Assembly (NCBI GenBank): GCA_003550305.1
Contig: QKYT01000934.1
Location: forward strand, 1-20,237
Length of the DNA stretch: 20,237 bases
Origin: Glomus cerebriforme
Taxonomy: Eukaryota > Glomeromycota > Glomeromycetes > Glomerales > Glomeraceae
Reading direction: 5' to 3'
The notes under the pieces are model-generated. The model saw nothing but the letters and a program-made list of their open reading frames with translations, made no database searches and was not told where the DNA came from. Made by a program: the position numbers and the translations under genes. The stretch's first letter is position 1; each line of letters begins with the position of its first letter. Below are positions 8,259-18,884 of this stretch, in pieces.

Positions 8259-11200
8259 CTATACACCACCAGATGATCTTTCAATCGGAATTCTCTTTTG
8301 CTCATGCTTGCCTATTTGATAGTTGACTATTTTGGAAAATACATTTTTAAGTTGAGTCTCCTTTACATTACTCATAACTTCCAAAAATTCTTCAAATTCT
8401 ATGGAATCATCTTTATTAAATTTTGATTCAGTAATAATTGAATATAATGTATCTTCGGGTATAGAATATCCAACCAATACTAAAGCCTTATCTAAATCGG
8501 TTGTTTTTATACGCCCGTCACCTGATGTATCCAAGTCTGAAAAGACCTTTTGAAAACTAGCCAATTCTTCTGGTTGAAATTGTGAACGAGAATAAAGAGC
8601 TCCATGCTCTGACCGTTTAGAAGAATCAATTCGAACTTGATTTATGGTTAACTTTTCTTTGGGTTTAGGTAATCCCATGGTGAACAGAAATTCAACAGCC
8701 TTGTCAAATTCTTGAGTTTGTTGTTCAGGAGACCATCTAAGTTCCTCACTCATTATTTCAATGATACGAGGTAGAGATTCAAGGGTTGCTTGAGCATTAA
8801 GAAAGGCTAATCTTGTACGACGAGCAATAACATCCTAAGAAATATCATTGAAAAATTTTATTAACTAGTTGAATACTAAATATTACACACATAAACCTAA
8901 TTACATACCACAAGAGTACAAGCATATTCTCGACGAACAGCATAACGAATTTCAGCTTCAATATATGGATAAAAAGGGCTTATCCGTTGACCAAAAACTG
9001 GCCATCGTTTGCCTGTAGGTTTAGATAATGCGGCAACTGCCCAAGCACGATCCCCATAACTATTCACTAAATGTTGAGCAGTCTACATGTAAAGCAAATA
9101 AGATGTTAATGATTTCAAATTTAATTATATTGTACACATAGATAAATTTAAATTTACTTCAGTTTCCAAGCCGAATTGTTGAATAAGCTTAATGAACATA
9201 GTTTTTGAATATCCATGCGAGCCGATAAGTCTAACTTTTTCTGTAAGACATTCGTTTAAAGGCTTCAACCCTTTATAATACATGAGTAGGATTCAGTATT
9301 GTAGTCATAAAAAAAATCAAATAACATATGCATATATCTTACCCAACACATCAATAGCTTTATCAATCGTTTCTTTAGCCATAGCACGATACGTTGTCCA
9401 TTTACCACCAGCGATAGTAATTAAATTAGAATCACTAACGTAAATCATATGACTTCGTACTAACTCGGAAGTATTTTTTGCATAAGGATCGCGCACTAAG
9501 GGCCTTATTCCCGACCATGCAGCTAAAACGTCACCACGACGAACCTTAATATCTATAATTGAAATAAAATTAATAAGGAAGCAAGATAAATTAATTTATT
9601 TTTTAATGGAAAAAAAAATTACCCGGACTTAAGTATCGTCTAATCTCATCTAATATCCATTGTATTTCTTCTTCTTTTGGCATAGGGTCATATGTTAATT
9701 CTGTAGGTGAATCAGTTGTACCAGCAATAGTATTTCCTTCCCAAGGCAAAAAGAAAATGACTCTTCCATCAGATGTTGACGGATCAATCATCCCCATTTT
9801 TCGGGGACTATAATAATTTGGTAAAGTTACATGTACTCCAGAAGAAGGTGCAACAATATTATCATTTTTAGGGTTATCCATCGAACGAATACTGTCTGAA
9901 ATTTTAAAATGTAAAAAATTGATTAGGTTTTTTTTGTCAGTTGATAAATGATACACCTTTAAATGTTGATCATGAATAGTTTAGACTTTGTTCCTAGCCT
10001 TTGGTGCTATAAGTAAACTTGTGCACGTATTTACATAAATCTGATTCATATTGAATTATAAATATTGTATATATTGTGGATAATTTAATTTATCGGTTTG
10101 GATAATTTATTTGTTATAATTGTAAATATATAATCTTAATAATTCAACACAATCAGATTCATAGAAATAATCTTTAACAAAATTCAAATTGATAATTAGG
10201 AGAATATCTACCTGTAAATGCACCAGTGGCATTTATAACCCCTTTTGCTTTGATCACCCATTCTTCTCCTGATAGAGTGTCCCTTACATATGCACCATTA
10301 ACTTTGCCTTCGTCGGTTTTAATCAACTTTATTACCTCCACGTGATTAGCAACGACAGCACCAAGTGATATTGCCGTTAAGGCAATTGCTACATTCATGC
10401 GTGCATCGTTATGTTGACCTGAATGAAGGTGGGTTGAATGGACATCAATGATCTACCGATTACGCGGTCACTGCAGCGAAAAATATCAATTTCTTATTGA
10501 AGTTAGGAACATAGAACAATTACTTTGAGTAATTGAGCTATTATATTACGAACCATCATAATAAACCATTGCGCCAACTAGTTTGTCTTTATTCAGCCAT
10601 GGGAAAGCTTCAAGTGCTTTACCACGTGTTAAAAAGTATGAACTTTCCACAGCCTCTCTTCCAGCAAGTATATCATAACACTTCGAACCAAACCAAAAGT
10701 ATGGAACCTGCCACCACCTAATTAACAAATATTATGTTACAAATTTGACCTCATCTAAACATCAAAAACATTTAAAAAGATCACAGCAATCATACTTGTA
10801 TATGGGCAACATAATTGGTAATTGATAACTTATATATGGCGCAATGTGTAAAAATGTGGCACGTTCATGAAGTGCCTCTTTTACAAGCTTGAATTGTTCA
10901 TAGTCAAATTCTTTTATGGCTTTCTCCAAATATCGAACACCTCCATGAACAAGCTTTGTGGACCGAGAGGAAGTTCCAGACGCAAAGTCGTCTCTTTCCA
11001 CTAAAGCAACTTTTAGCCCCCTTGTTGCAGCATCAAGGGCTGCGCCTGATCCAGTGGCTCCACCACCTATAATTAAAATATCAAAAGGTGGTTCATTACT
11101 TTTGACATTAGTGTCGCTTTGTGAACCGTCCTTATTGACTCCTTTGAGCATATCTATCATTTCCTTTCTTGAAGGAGGGGTCCATAAAGTGTGTGGTCTA

Positions 11201-11412
11201 TCTGATAGGCTTTCAAATTGGTTTGTGTTAAACGCGTCCGTATACGTTTCTGACATAAAAAGTTCTGGTGAAATGGTAGTAAAGCGTTGTTGAAATGGTT
11301 GTAAACGATGCTTTTTAAATGTAATATTATCATAAAGATAATAAGAAGCTCCTCCTGTGATTGCCGCAATACTAGCGTAACCTATATGTTTTCTACCAAG
11401 AGCTTTCCACAT
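8259..11412 (-). CDS. GUT2: Mitochondrial FAD-dependent glycerol-3-phosphate dehydrogenase with EF-hand C-terminus
   Basis: Oxidises sn-glycerol-3-phosphate to dihydroxyacetone phosphate and passes electrons through FAD to ubiquinone; family members sit in the mitochondrial inner membrane. My model has eight exons: 11412-10796, 10717-10554, 10418-10212, 9895-9623, 9552-9343, 9270-9158, 9082-8909, 8834-8259; all introns are GT-AG, 70-78 nt except 135 and 316 nt (introns 2 and 3). It gives 777 aa, longer than I recall for yeast Gut2 and somewhat longer than animal GPD2, because of an extended N-terminal linker. Visible features: hydrophobic anchor about 11-27; FAD-binding GGGATGSG 116-123; signature DFASGTSSRSTKLVHGG 142-158; YYDGQHNDAR 258-267; second signature GGKWTTYRAMA 469-479; C-terminal RSSGGV. 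EF-hand loop 1 (688-699, DTSGDGRIKTTD) is plausible; loop 2 (724-735) has Lys at position 1 and no Gly at 6, so it is probably degenerate. The donor of intron 2 (GTTCGT) is unusual but required by frame and conservation. Confidence 0.95.
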
Positions 11413-11813
11413 TTTGTATTTAAAATAACTATTTTGAATAATAATTTTTTAGTTCAGCAAATTTTATTCGTTTTATCTAAAAATCTAGTTCTATAGATGA
11501 TTTGCTAAACAGATTTCATATGAACGCCACATGGTTTTAACACCTGTTAATAATACATATTTCGTAAATCTTGCACAGTTATAAACTTGTGAATTTCAAT
11601 AACAGATTGACAGTTTGATATTGATAATAAATATTAATCACATGAAACAATATAAATCTAACCGTCACAATTTCCGAATATCATTTATAGAATGAAACAA
11701 TTGGGCAGATCCTTAACAATAATGTATCATGTTAGTATCAATTGTTAAACTTTAAACCAGTTTATTTCAGTACAGTTGGTAAATCACTCATATGACATAA
11801 TATATATATAAAA
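11413..11813. other. SWT1-GUT2 intergenic region, GUT2 promoter side
   Basis: About 400 bp without a gene. It must hold the 3' end of SWT1 and the promoter and 5' leader of GUT2. I see no recognisable regulatory motif that I would defend apart from the AATAAA listed separately. Confidence 0.5.
11761..11766 (-). promoter_or_regulatory. Candidate polyadenylation signal of SWT1
   Basis: AATAAA on the minus strand (plus TTTATT) lies 47 bases after the SWT1 stop codon, a sensible distance for a eukaryotic polyadenylation signal. In DNA this AT-rich such hexamers are common, so the call rests on position. Confidence 0.4.
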
Positions 11814-13838
11814 TTAATAAATTGCGTTTTGTGAAATCATGGTAAGTGAAGATTCAAATTCATTCCACCAATTCTTTGTGGTTTGTTTTATTTCAACTGT
11901 TGATTCATTATTCCGCTGTATATCAACATATACCATCATGAGAATGATCTCCGATTTTTCTATAAATTGCATTATGTCTCCAATGGTGAAATTAGCTTTT
12001 CTATAATTCTCCCATCGAGAAATAAATGAGATCATATCTTTAATTGTTTCAATGTTTATTCCCTGAAAAACTTCTGAAAATACTGTGAACCAATAACGTT
12101 CCATAAATTTTAACATTTTAGATAAAGACCAAGGCTGAGGATCTTTAACAACATAAGTCCAATGGTCATCAAAGCATTGTTTAAAATGAAATGATATTGC
12201 AGATGGAAGTAAATTATTAAGATCTGAAACAATTTTTGTCACAAGATACTCCTGAGATAATTCAGTTTTTCTTGACAATATACATTCTGGAACATATGAT
12301 GTCCTTTCAAATATCGTTGATATTCCTATTGATTCTTTTCTCTTATGATAATTCTTATCGTTCAAATCAAGACCTTGATTTTTGTTGTAATTTGCACCTA
12401 AATTCTTTCCTTTTGGTGCATGAATTGAATCGTTTAAAGACGAGTACTCTAGATTTATAACTGAAGCTGCAGAAGACAGATTGCCGATTGAATTACTTTC
12501 TTTATCCTTTGGTGCATGGATTGAATTATAAAGGGAAGAATATTCTGACTTTTGTTTTGAAGTCGTTATCGTTGCAGTTGATACTTGATTTTGTGCTGAG
12601 GATGAAAAATCTGGTATGTCATCATCACAATCCATCATCATTATGTCGGAAACCTATTGTATAAATTCGCCAGGTTGAAACGGCAATATCTAACCTAAAA
12701 AATTGTAGTAGCGAAATTGCTATATAAAATACCTGACCGAGCCCTAATTCTTCATTGTTATCTTTAGGGATTGTTACAGAATTTGATTCATTTAATTTAC
12801 TAGGGAAAGCCGCATCATCATTTTGCATATATGTCATTTCATCAGAGATGAACTTTTCCTTAGATAATATTTTCTCCAAAATACTATCAAGTCCTTTTGA
12901 TTTCTGATATGATGCCGTTATTATATCTAAGATCCAATGTATTTATAAATATAATTTAGAGGAAAGGGGTAAAAAAATAAACAAAAAAAAAAAATAAAAT
13001 AAAATAAAAGCACACACCGTGAACCATTGCTTTTACGCATAAATTTTTATCATTAGATAAAAGGATTATAGGATATTGTGAGACCATTTGAAAATATCTT
13101 AAAAAAGAAATTATTAAAACACAAAGTATCGTTTTTGAAGAAATTTACATGTCAATTTATAGTTAATAAATCAAACATACCTACAACAGTCCAATATTTT
13201 ATCATCATTATTCTTTATTTAAATAATAAGTCAAATTTATCAGATTCAATTTTAAATCTAATTAATTTATATTTATTACTCAATCAAGCAAAATTATTAC
13301 CTCGGCCGTTTCTATTCTTTCATCAATTTTTTGTCCGCGTAATCCTTCTTCCTTGTTGATTAAACAGTTGTGCAAAAATTTAATTGCAGTTTGTGCCAAA
13401 TTCCCAACTTCATGTTGGCTTGATGATGATTTATCCTTCCACAGAGCACTTTTTAACCCATCAAGTTCTTGTAAAACTATCCATGGTATAATAATAAGTA
13501 GTTTGTGCTTTTTTGCATGTTCAAAGATAAGAGTTTTCAAAAATGCGAGGTGTGATATCAAGAAGTTCGTGTCAACGACTACCACAGAAATATATTGAAG
13601 TTTTTCAGGAACTTGCTCAATAATAGGTTCTTGTGCCTAGCTAAATTTATATCAGGACTAAATTATGTTTCATAAAAACGCGTTAAACAGAGAATCTTGT
13701 GAAAGTACATACCGTTAAAGAACTTTCATAATACGTTTCTAAAATATTATCTTTACGGAACTCTACAATTTGTGAAGTGATGTCTTGTAAGATGTATTCA
13801 TCATCAATGTCCATAAAATCACAAAAATCGTCTGCCAT
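11814..13838 (-). CDS. SWT1: SWT1-like PIN-domain endoribonuclease
   Basis: Yeast Swt1 is a nuclear RNA endonuclease that removes export-incompetent mRNPs. My model has six exons: 13838-13713, 13636-13301, 13212-13181, 13097-13018, 12926-12733, 12653-11814, with GT-AG introns of 76-91 nt and closing phases; 535 aa. The start is the ATG opening MADDFCDFMDIDDEY. The PIN domain (about 60-195) shows VVVVDTNFLISHL (D64), IPWIVLQELDGLK (E99, D101), NNDDKILDCCR (D157, D158) and PIILLSNDKNLCVKA (D181), the ordered acidic residues of an active PIN nuclease. Exon 3 is a 32-nt microexon that carries the NDD acidic pair, so skipping it would destroy the active site. Residues 200-380 are low complexity and Ser/Asp-rich, with a duplicated 15-residue block (293-307 and 325-339, both ending SIHAPK-x-K). 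The C-terminal ~150 residues are helical (WSLSKMLKFMERYW, FISRWENYRK), matching the HEPN-like C-terminal region of SWT1 proteins. Confidence 0.9.
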
Positions 13839-13921
13839 CTTTGCAAAACGAAACGAATATGTACAGAAAAATTCATATGGGCGGATTTGACTCCTTTTTC
13901 GATTGGAATGTCGATCATTTT

Positions 13922-13979
13922 GGCCAGAATTAACGCCTATATGTTTTAATAAATCTCACCGCATTGCTTAATTCTGGCC
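13922..13979. repeat. 12-bp perfect inverted repeat upstream of SWT1
   Basis: GGCCAGAATTAA (13922-13933) and TTAATTCTGGCC (13968-13979) are exact reverse complements, separated by 34 bases. They lie about 85-140 bases before the SWT1 start codon. A related TGGCCA occurs at 14019-14024 and an AAAATTATAATTTT palindrome at 13981-13994. It could be a cruciform or dimer-binding site in the promoter, or a small transposon relic. Confidence 0.7.
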
Positions 13980-14034
13980 GAAAATTATAATTTTGGTCAG
14001 TTAAAAAAACAAAAAAACTGGCCATTTAATTGGA

Positions 14035-14063
14035 CACGTGTTACGTATTTATAATATCACGTG
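14035..14063. promoter_or_regulatory. Paired CACGTG (E-box) motifs in the SWT1 upstream region
   Basis: CACGTG occurs at 14035-14040 and again at 14058-14063, 23 bases apart (about two helical turns), roughly 200 bases upstream of the SWT1 start codon. This palindrome is the binding site of bHLH factors such as Pho4 or Cbf1 in yeast. Two GC-containing hexamers this close in such AT-rich DNA are notable, but the regulatory role is inferred. Confidence 0.35.
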
Positions 14064-14105
14064 ACTATATATATAAAATAAAATTTATTTCAAAATTTAA
14101 TAAAA

Positions 14106-14774
14106 TAGAACACAAGTTTTTTGTCAAGAAATTGATGATACAATTAATGGTAGTGAGCCTTTTCCTGAAGAAATGCTTGAACCAAGGAAAACCTGTGTTG
14201 CTTTGCCTGATGATATTTATAAAATCTTAACCGACTACTACAATAATGCTTACGATTTTTAATTTATAACGATAGCTGAGTCAACATCAACCAGTCCAAT
14301 TTACTTAATTATTGTGCCAAATATAGTTGATCAGTTTGCCCATGTACGAAATGTGGCAGAAATTTTTGGATCAGCAATATCACCCCGATACTTGAAAAAT
14401 GCATCTATTTTGGTGAAGTTCGTCTAAGAAAACTAAGGAAATGAAACGACTGATTTATATCCTGGCTAGGTGCAATATTATTTTGAGCATACAATCAAGA
14501 TATCAGGTAAATCTAAAACTCATCGACTAGCATTTGTCAGATGGTACAATCTGGCACCAAATCGGCATACATAATTTTATACAAGTATTGATGAAAATGA
14601 AAAAGTTCAAATATTGAACTTTGGCAAAACAATTTTTATGATTTAGGCTAAGATTATTTAATTTCAATTTATTATATATATAGCAGATTTGTATCTAGTG
14701 ATTTTGTAGTTGATAAAAAGAGATCTGTTTTATACAAAGCTGTAATACTAATCAATAAGCAATTTCATTTATGA
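14106..14774 (+). pseudogene. Decayed member of an unknown repeated family, copy A
   Basis: One plus frame reads VFCQEIDDTINGSEPFPEEM, VALPDDIYKILTDYYNNAYDF, stop, then VRNVAEIFGSAISPRYLKNA, SILVKFV, two stops, DLYPG, a stop where Gln is expected, VQYYFEHTIKISGKSKTHRL, AFVRWYNLAPNRH. After a one-base shift near 14613 it continues ELWQNNFYDLG, a stop, SRFVSSDFVV and AVILINKQFHL before TGA at 14772-14774. It is homologous along its whole length to copy B (18885-19650, minus strand). I recall similar proteins repeated in Rhizophagus genomes and know no function for them. Stops and changes such as Pro to Ser and His to Tyr near its end look like C-to-T transitions. Confidence 0.7.
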
Positions 14775-15661
14775 AAAATTTTTTTTATTTGTAAAATAGT
14801 ATTTTATTATTTGAAGATATAATAAATTTTAAATATGCAGTGATTGCAGTCACTTTAACATTAAGTTTGTAAACCAAAAAAGTAACTTTAGCTACTGGAA
14901 ACGTATGATTTATTTCCTGTTATTGTCATAGAAATAAATTACTAAAAAGAAAAAGTTATCAAAACATTAAGACTTGGGCCAGTTCAAAGAACTTACGGCA
15001 CTCAAATTAATCAGTTCAGAGAACTCATGATCATGGTCAAATATTCTGGAAAGTAATACATACAGCAGGTACTGAACTCAGAAATATAATACAGATCTTA
15101 CATTCCCTAACCAATATGCTACTGCAGCATTAAAGTTAATAATAAAAAATTTTAATATAATTTATTTGAAAAATTTATTGTATAATTCTTGACTTTGATT
15201 GGTTATTTTTCCTATAAGGTAATCATGCATGAAAGATGAATCTGTAAGTAGCAATAAAAATTGTGCTGATTTATGCAGAAAGAAAACTTTTCATATAAAA
15301 TATTTGAGATAAATAAAAAAAAAATTATCATAAATTGACAAAAGTTTATCAGCTTTCTGCCAGTCTACTTGCGGTTATTAATTTTTCTTTTATATAAACT
15401 AATTCTGCTTTAATAATAACATTCCCAAAGATTAATAAGATTAATTTTTAAGATTATCTGATGATTATCTTATATTCATACTAGTTTTTTCTTACATTTA
15501 TTGGTTTTCTTGCAAATATCAGATTTTTTTTCACAATTTTTTGTTTTATTTCTACATTTTTTTTGGTCTACATTTTTTTGGTAAGTTACCTTTTTTTTTA
15601 CCATTTTTTTAATATTCAAAGGTTATAAATTGATTTTTTTATTTTATAAACATAATAGCCT
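14775..15661. other. AT-rich region without a recognisable gene
   Basis: I see no gene. There is a weak inverted pairing between GCAGAAAGAAAACTTTT (about 15276-15292) and AAAAGTTT...CTTTCTGC (about 15342-15362), and a T-rich stretch at 15480-15610 with repeated CTACATTTTTTT-like words. Confidence 0.5.
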
Positions 15662-15900
15662 CAAATATATTAGACAGAATCTGATACAAAGAAATGAGAA
15701 TTTAATGCAAATAAACGAGTCTTTACAAATAATGTCAAATTACGCAACAATCAGAGATATTGAATCTTGAAAAAAAGTTGTAGAATTAGAAAACTGTAAT
15801 TGCATGATAACAGAAATCATGAGAATGCAGAAAGAAGCAAATGATTTTCTACAACAGAAGATCAAAGTTTTGAAAACCCGACATCTCTATTCAATAATCC
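15662..15900 (+). pseudogene. Coiled-coil gene remnant
   Basis: A plus frame reads KYIRQNLIQRNENLMQINES, LQIMSNYATIRDIES, a stop, KKVVELENCNCMITEIMRMQ, KEANDFLQQKIKVLKT. Regularly spaced Leu, Ile and Met with Glu, Lys and Gln suggest a coiled coil. One in-frame TGA interrupts it and no start or conserved domain is seen. It may be an exon of the decayed gene that follows at 16285 or a separate relic. Confidence 0.35.
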
Positions 15901-16156
15901 AGAAATAAATTCATTTGGTAGTACCCTGATGTTGGCATGCTCTGTCAAAATAAATAATATCAAAAATAAGGGGAGTGAGGTCGTGAGAAGGATGAAGACG
16001 GTAAAATTAAAATATGTGAGTAGGTTTTATTTTGATATAATACTTGTCAAATAATAAATAATACTGAGTTAAATTTTTAATGTCAATTTTAACATATATC
16101 CCAGTATTGCTTAATTTCTGTTAATTTCACGTACCATATTACTTCATTACACATAG

Positions 16157-16188
16157 TCTAATGATTAATTAATTTATTAATCATTAGA
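16157..16188. repeat. Perfect 13-bp hairpin
   Basis: TCTAATGATTAAT (16157-16169) and ATTAATCATTAGA (16176-16188) are exact reverse complements with a 6-base spacer. It lies in AT-rich DNA about 100 bases before the decayed gene at 16285. Function unknown; it could be a MITE core or chance in this composition. The rest of 15901-16284 shows no gene. Confidence 0.65.
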
Positions 16189-16284
16189 TTAATAAAATAA
16201 TTAAAATAGTTAAAATAACAAAAATAATCAATCTATAAAACATAAAAAACTGATTTCTTTCTTTTTTTGAACGAATAACTATTG

Positions 16285-17985
16285 TATGAATTGTCTGATA
16301 AAGAGGATATAGAGAAAATTGACATAATGAAATCTAAAAAGAATGTTGATAGAATAATTGGTAATTACTGATCGGTATCGCAGATTATGCTTTTTCTTTT
16401 TTCAAAAAATTAATAAAAATAAAATTTTTTTAGTTTTAACGCAATAAGTTAAATACCTTGCAGAATGTGTTGAAAGATTAACTAATTTCTAAGAGCTGGC
16501 AACTAATGAAGATTTGCCTTATGGGATACTGGGGTTTTTATAAGTCTCTGACTCTCAAGAAGAACCAATAATTATAAGTTCAGACAGTGATGTAAAAATA
16601 AAAGTAAAAAAAAGTGATACCACTGTTACTAGTGAAAATAATAAAACAGAGGATACTGAAAAAACTGTTAGCGATAAAAATACTAAAGAAGCTGACGATA
16701 AAAAGATATCAAAAGAAAAAAAGCTAGCAGCAACAAATTTGCTAAAAGAACTGTTAACGATAATGATATAACAAAAGCTATCAGTGACAAAGCTAAAGGA
16801 AAAATTCTGGTCCAATCATCAAGTAGTTTCACCAATTAAAGCAGTTTGGGAAATAAAAGTAGGTTTGATTTATTTTCTTTTTATTTAAAAAGAGAAGACA
16901 TGCCAAAAGAACTTGATGAAGTGTTAAGAGTAAATAAGGTTATCAATTGTTAATATTTGTATATTTATTAACAGGCATTATTAATTTTATATAGAAGGAG
17001 GTTATTCAATAGTATGACATGTTACCGAAAGGTTAACAAATAGATTTGAAATAAACTTTTATCCAACAGCGAGATTTCGTTAATAGCTTTATTATACCTA
17101 GTATAATGAATAACATTAATAGTAATGTATTTCCTATTACTGAAGAAATTATTTATAGTATACTCCATTCTCTCTACTGTCACTATCGTGAAGAGTATCT
17201 TAGGAAGGACCTTTCACTTATTGAAAAAAAATTTCAAAGAACAAGAAAGCATTTGAACTCCTGACATTATGATGTGAGTAAAAAGTTTAGTATATTATAA
17301 ATATTTGCTTTAATACTAACTTTTATCTAAAACAGAAAAGAAAAAAGCATGCAAAAGCAATCAAACATTTACAACTTATAAAAGATCTTTTAATCAAAAA
17401 GTTTAATGATTTACAACCAATTATTGATTCCAATTTGTATCATTTGCCTGAAGAATCAGAAACCAATCCTGAAACTGAAAAAAATAAAATTATTGTGAAA
17501 GATCTCAAATGGAGATCATTGACTGTGAGTATTTCTATCTATTTATTATGCTATTGTTGTTTTAATTTGGCACTAACTATTTTTGATTAAGTTATGTTCA
17601 TTGCTATGCAATTATATTGACCGATTAAAAGCTGAATGGTCGAATAGTAAGAAGATACGTGAATGAATTATCGAGCCCAGTAATTTTAGCGAAAATGAAG
17701 TTTCAGTGCCTTTATTGGCACCGTATTGGACTCGTTCTAGACACAAAAGCTGCTTAAAAATGCTGTTATTAAGGCCTACAATTTAGATAATTAAGAAAAC
17801 TAACACTGGCAACCAGAACAACAAGATGAATTAGCGGATCATTTATATGATGTTGCAGATAATGTTTTATCCATTTTATCAAAAATATATAATGATGAAT
17901 ATGATGCAGATATTGGAAAGGAAGGAATAAAGGAAGAAGAGGAGAAGACAGAAGAGCAAGTTATATTAACTAGTGGTAACAACTG
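16285..17985 (+). pseudogene. Decayed multi-exon gene of an unknown family
   Basis: Protein-like blocks follow each other with splice-like borders: YELSDKEDIEKIDIMK (16285); after CAG at 16461-16463, ECVERLTNF, stop, ELATNEDLPYGILGFL, stop, DSQEEPIIISSDSD and an acidic/Lys-rich stretch; RFDLFSFYLKREDMPKELDE up to AAG|GT at 16938; after ACAG at 16971-16974, QQRDFVNSFIIPSIMNNINS, VFPITEEIIYSILHSLYCHY to GAT|GTGAGT at 17273; an intact 63-codon exon 17336-17524 (KRKKHAKAIKHLQLIKDLL ... KDLKWRSLT); after AAG at 17591, LCNYIDRLKAEWSNSKKIRE with a stop; and after a frame change near 17755, QPEQQDELADHLYDVADNVL to TGA at 17983-17985. The last two introns are 62 and 67 nt, like those of the intact genes. 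I recall comparable proteins as lineage-specific repeats in Rhizophagus; function unknown. Some stops might instead mark exon borders I have misplaced. Confidence 0.55.
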
Positions 17986-18884
17986 ACCTAATAATTTGAC
18001 TTTTTAAATATTAATTTTTTTTTTGTGAATTTTATGTATGATAAATAATAATTGACATATATTAATTAGTAATAGTTATATTTTGGCACATTATTATTTA
18101 AGTAAGTGATTTTTGCTGCAAACAGTGCTTCATTTTGCCGACAGCTTTATAATCTGACATAAATCAGCTGTAATTAACTATTGTAGGTATTTTGTGACAG
18201 CTCTTATCATTAAAAAATTTTAATAATTTTGTGTACTGGTTTAGTCATTAGTCTGGATAGATTGGACTGGCTTAAACCCTATGTTTCAATAAGATTTTTT
18301 TTTTGATTTTTATCGGTATTTTAACTAATAAAAGTATATTTTTCAAAAATATTTTATGTACAAGCTAATTTATGTTAATTTTATTATTACTCTTTAAAAA
18401 TACTATTATTAACGCCTAACCGCAATACTATTTATTATATAACTATATGTTAATTTACATATTAAAGTCAAAATTGGAAGTTATAATCCTGTGTTTTTTT
18501 TAAATAATATTATATGGTAAATTAAACAATACATAAACTGAATTAAATTTCTTCACATAAATACGTTAAGTTCATTGTCGACCGATCGGATACCAACCGG
18601 TCACCAACCACAGGTAGAATGCTGTTCAATTGGACATATATCTGATTGATACCTATTAAAATAATTAGTTAATATAGTATATATATCAGATTAAACAAAA
18701 ATTGGGGATCAATAAAGCACATACCCGATTAAATACAATATAAGTAATTGGATTAACCGATTTATAGTTATTTTATTAAGTAATCATTTAAACAAAATCA
18801 GCAACCCAATTTGTAATAATTTGTAAAATCATGATATAGCAAATATTATTTAATAAAATAAACCAATTATATATTATTAAACGA
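17986..18884. other. AT-rich region without a recognisable gene
   Basis: No gene or array is evident. A small GC-richer patch at 18578-18615 (CCGATCGGATACCAACCGGT) stands out and may be a transposon edge, but I found no matching inverted end. Confidence 0.5.

Noticed and set aside
10533..11496. Plus-strand frames at 10533-10721, 10958-11293 and 11308-11496
   Set aside because: Antisense shadows of conserved GUT2 exons 1 and 2 and of the sequence just upstream of the GUT2 start codon.
12236..13598. Plus-strand frames at 12236-12460, 13078-13359 and 13353-13598
   Set aside because: Antisense to SWT1 exons and introns, where the minus-strand frame is conserved through splice junctions.
14030..14230. 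66-aa plus-strand frame overlapping family copy A
   Set aside because: It runs out of register with the homologous frame shared with copy B; the shared register is the real one.
16555..16815. 86-aa minus-strand Ser/Phe-rich frame
   Set aside because: Antisense of the acidic, Lys- and Ser-rich block of the plus-strand decayed gene; its composition is the complement of that low-complexity stretch.
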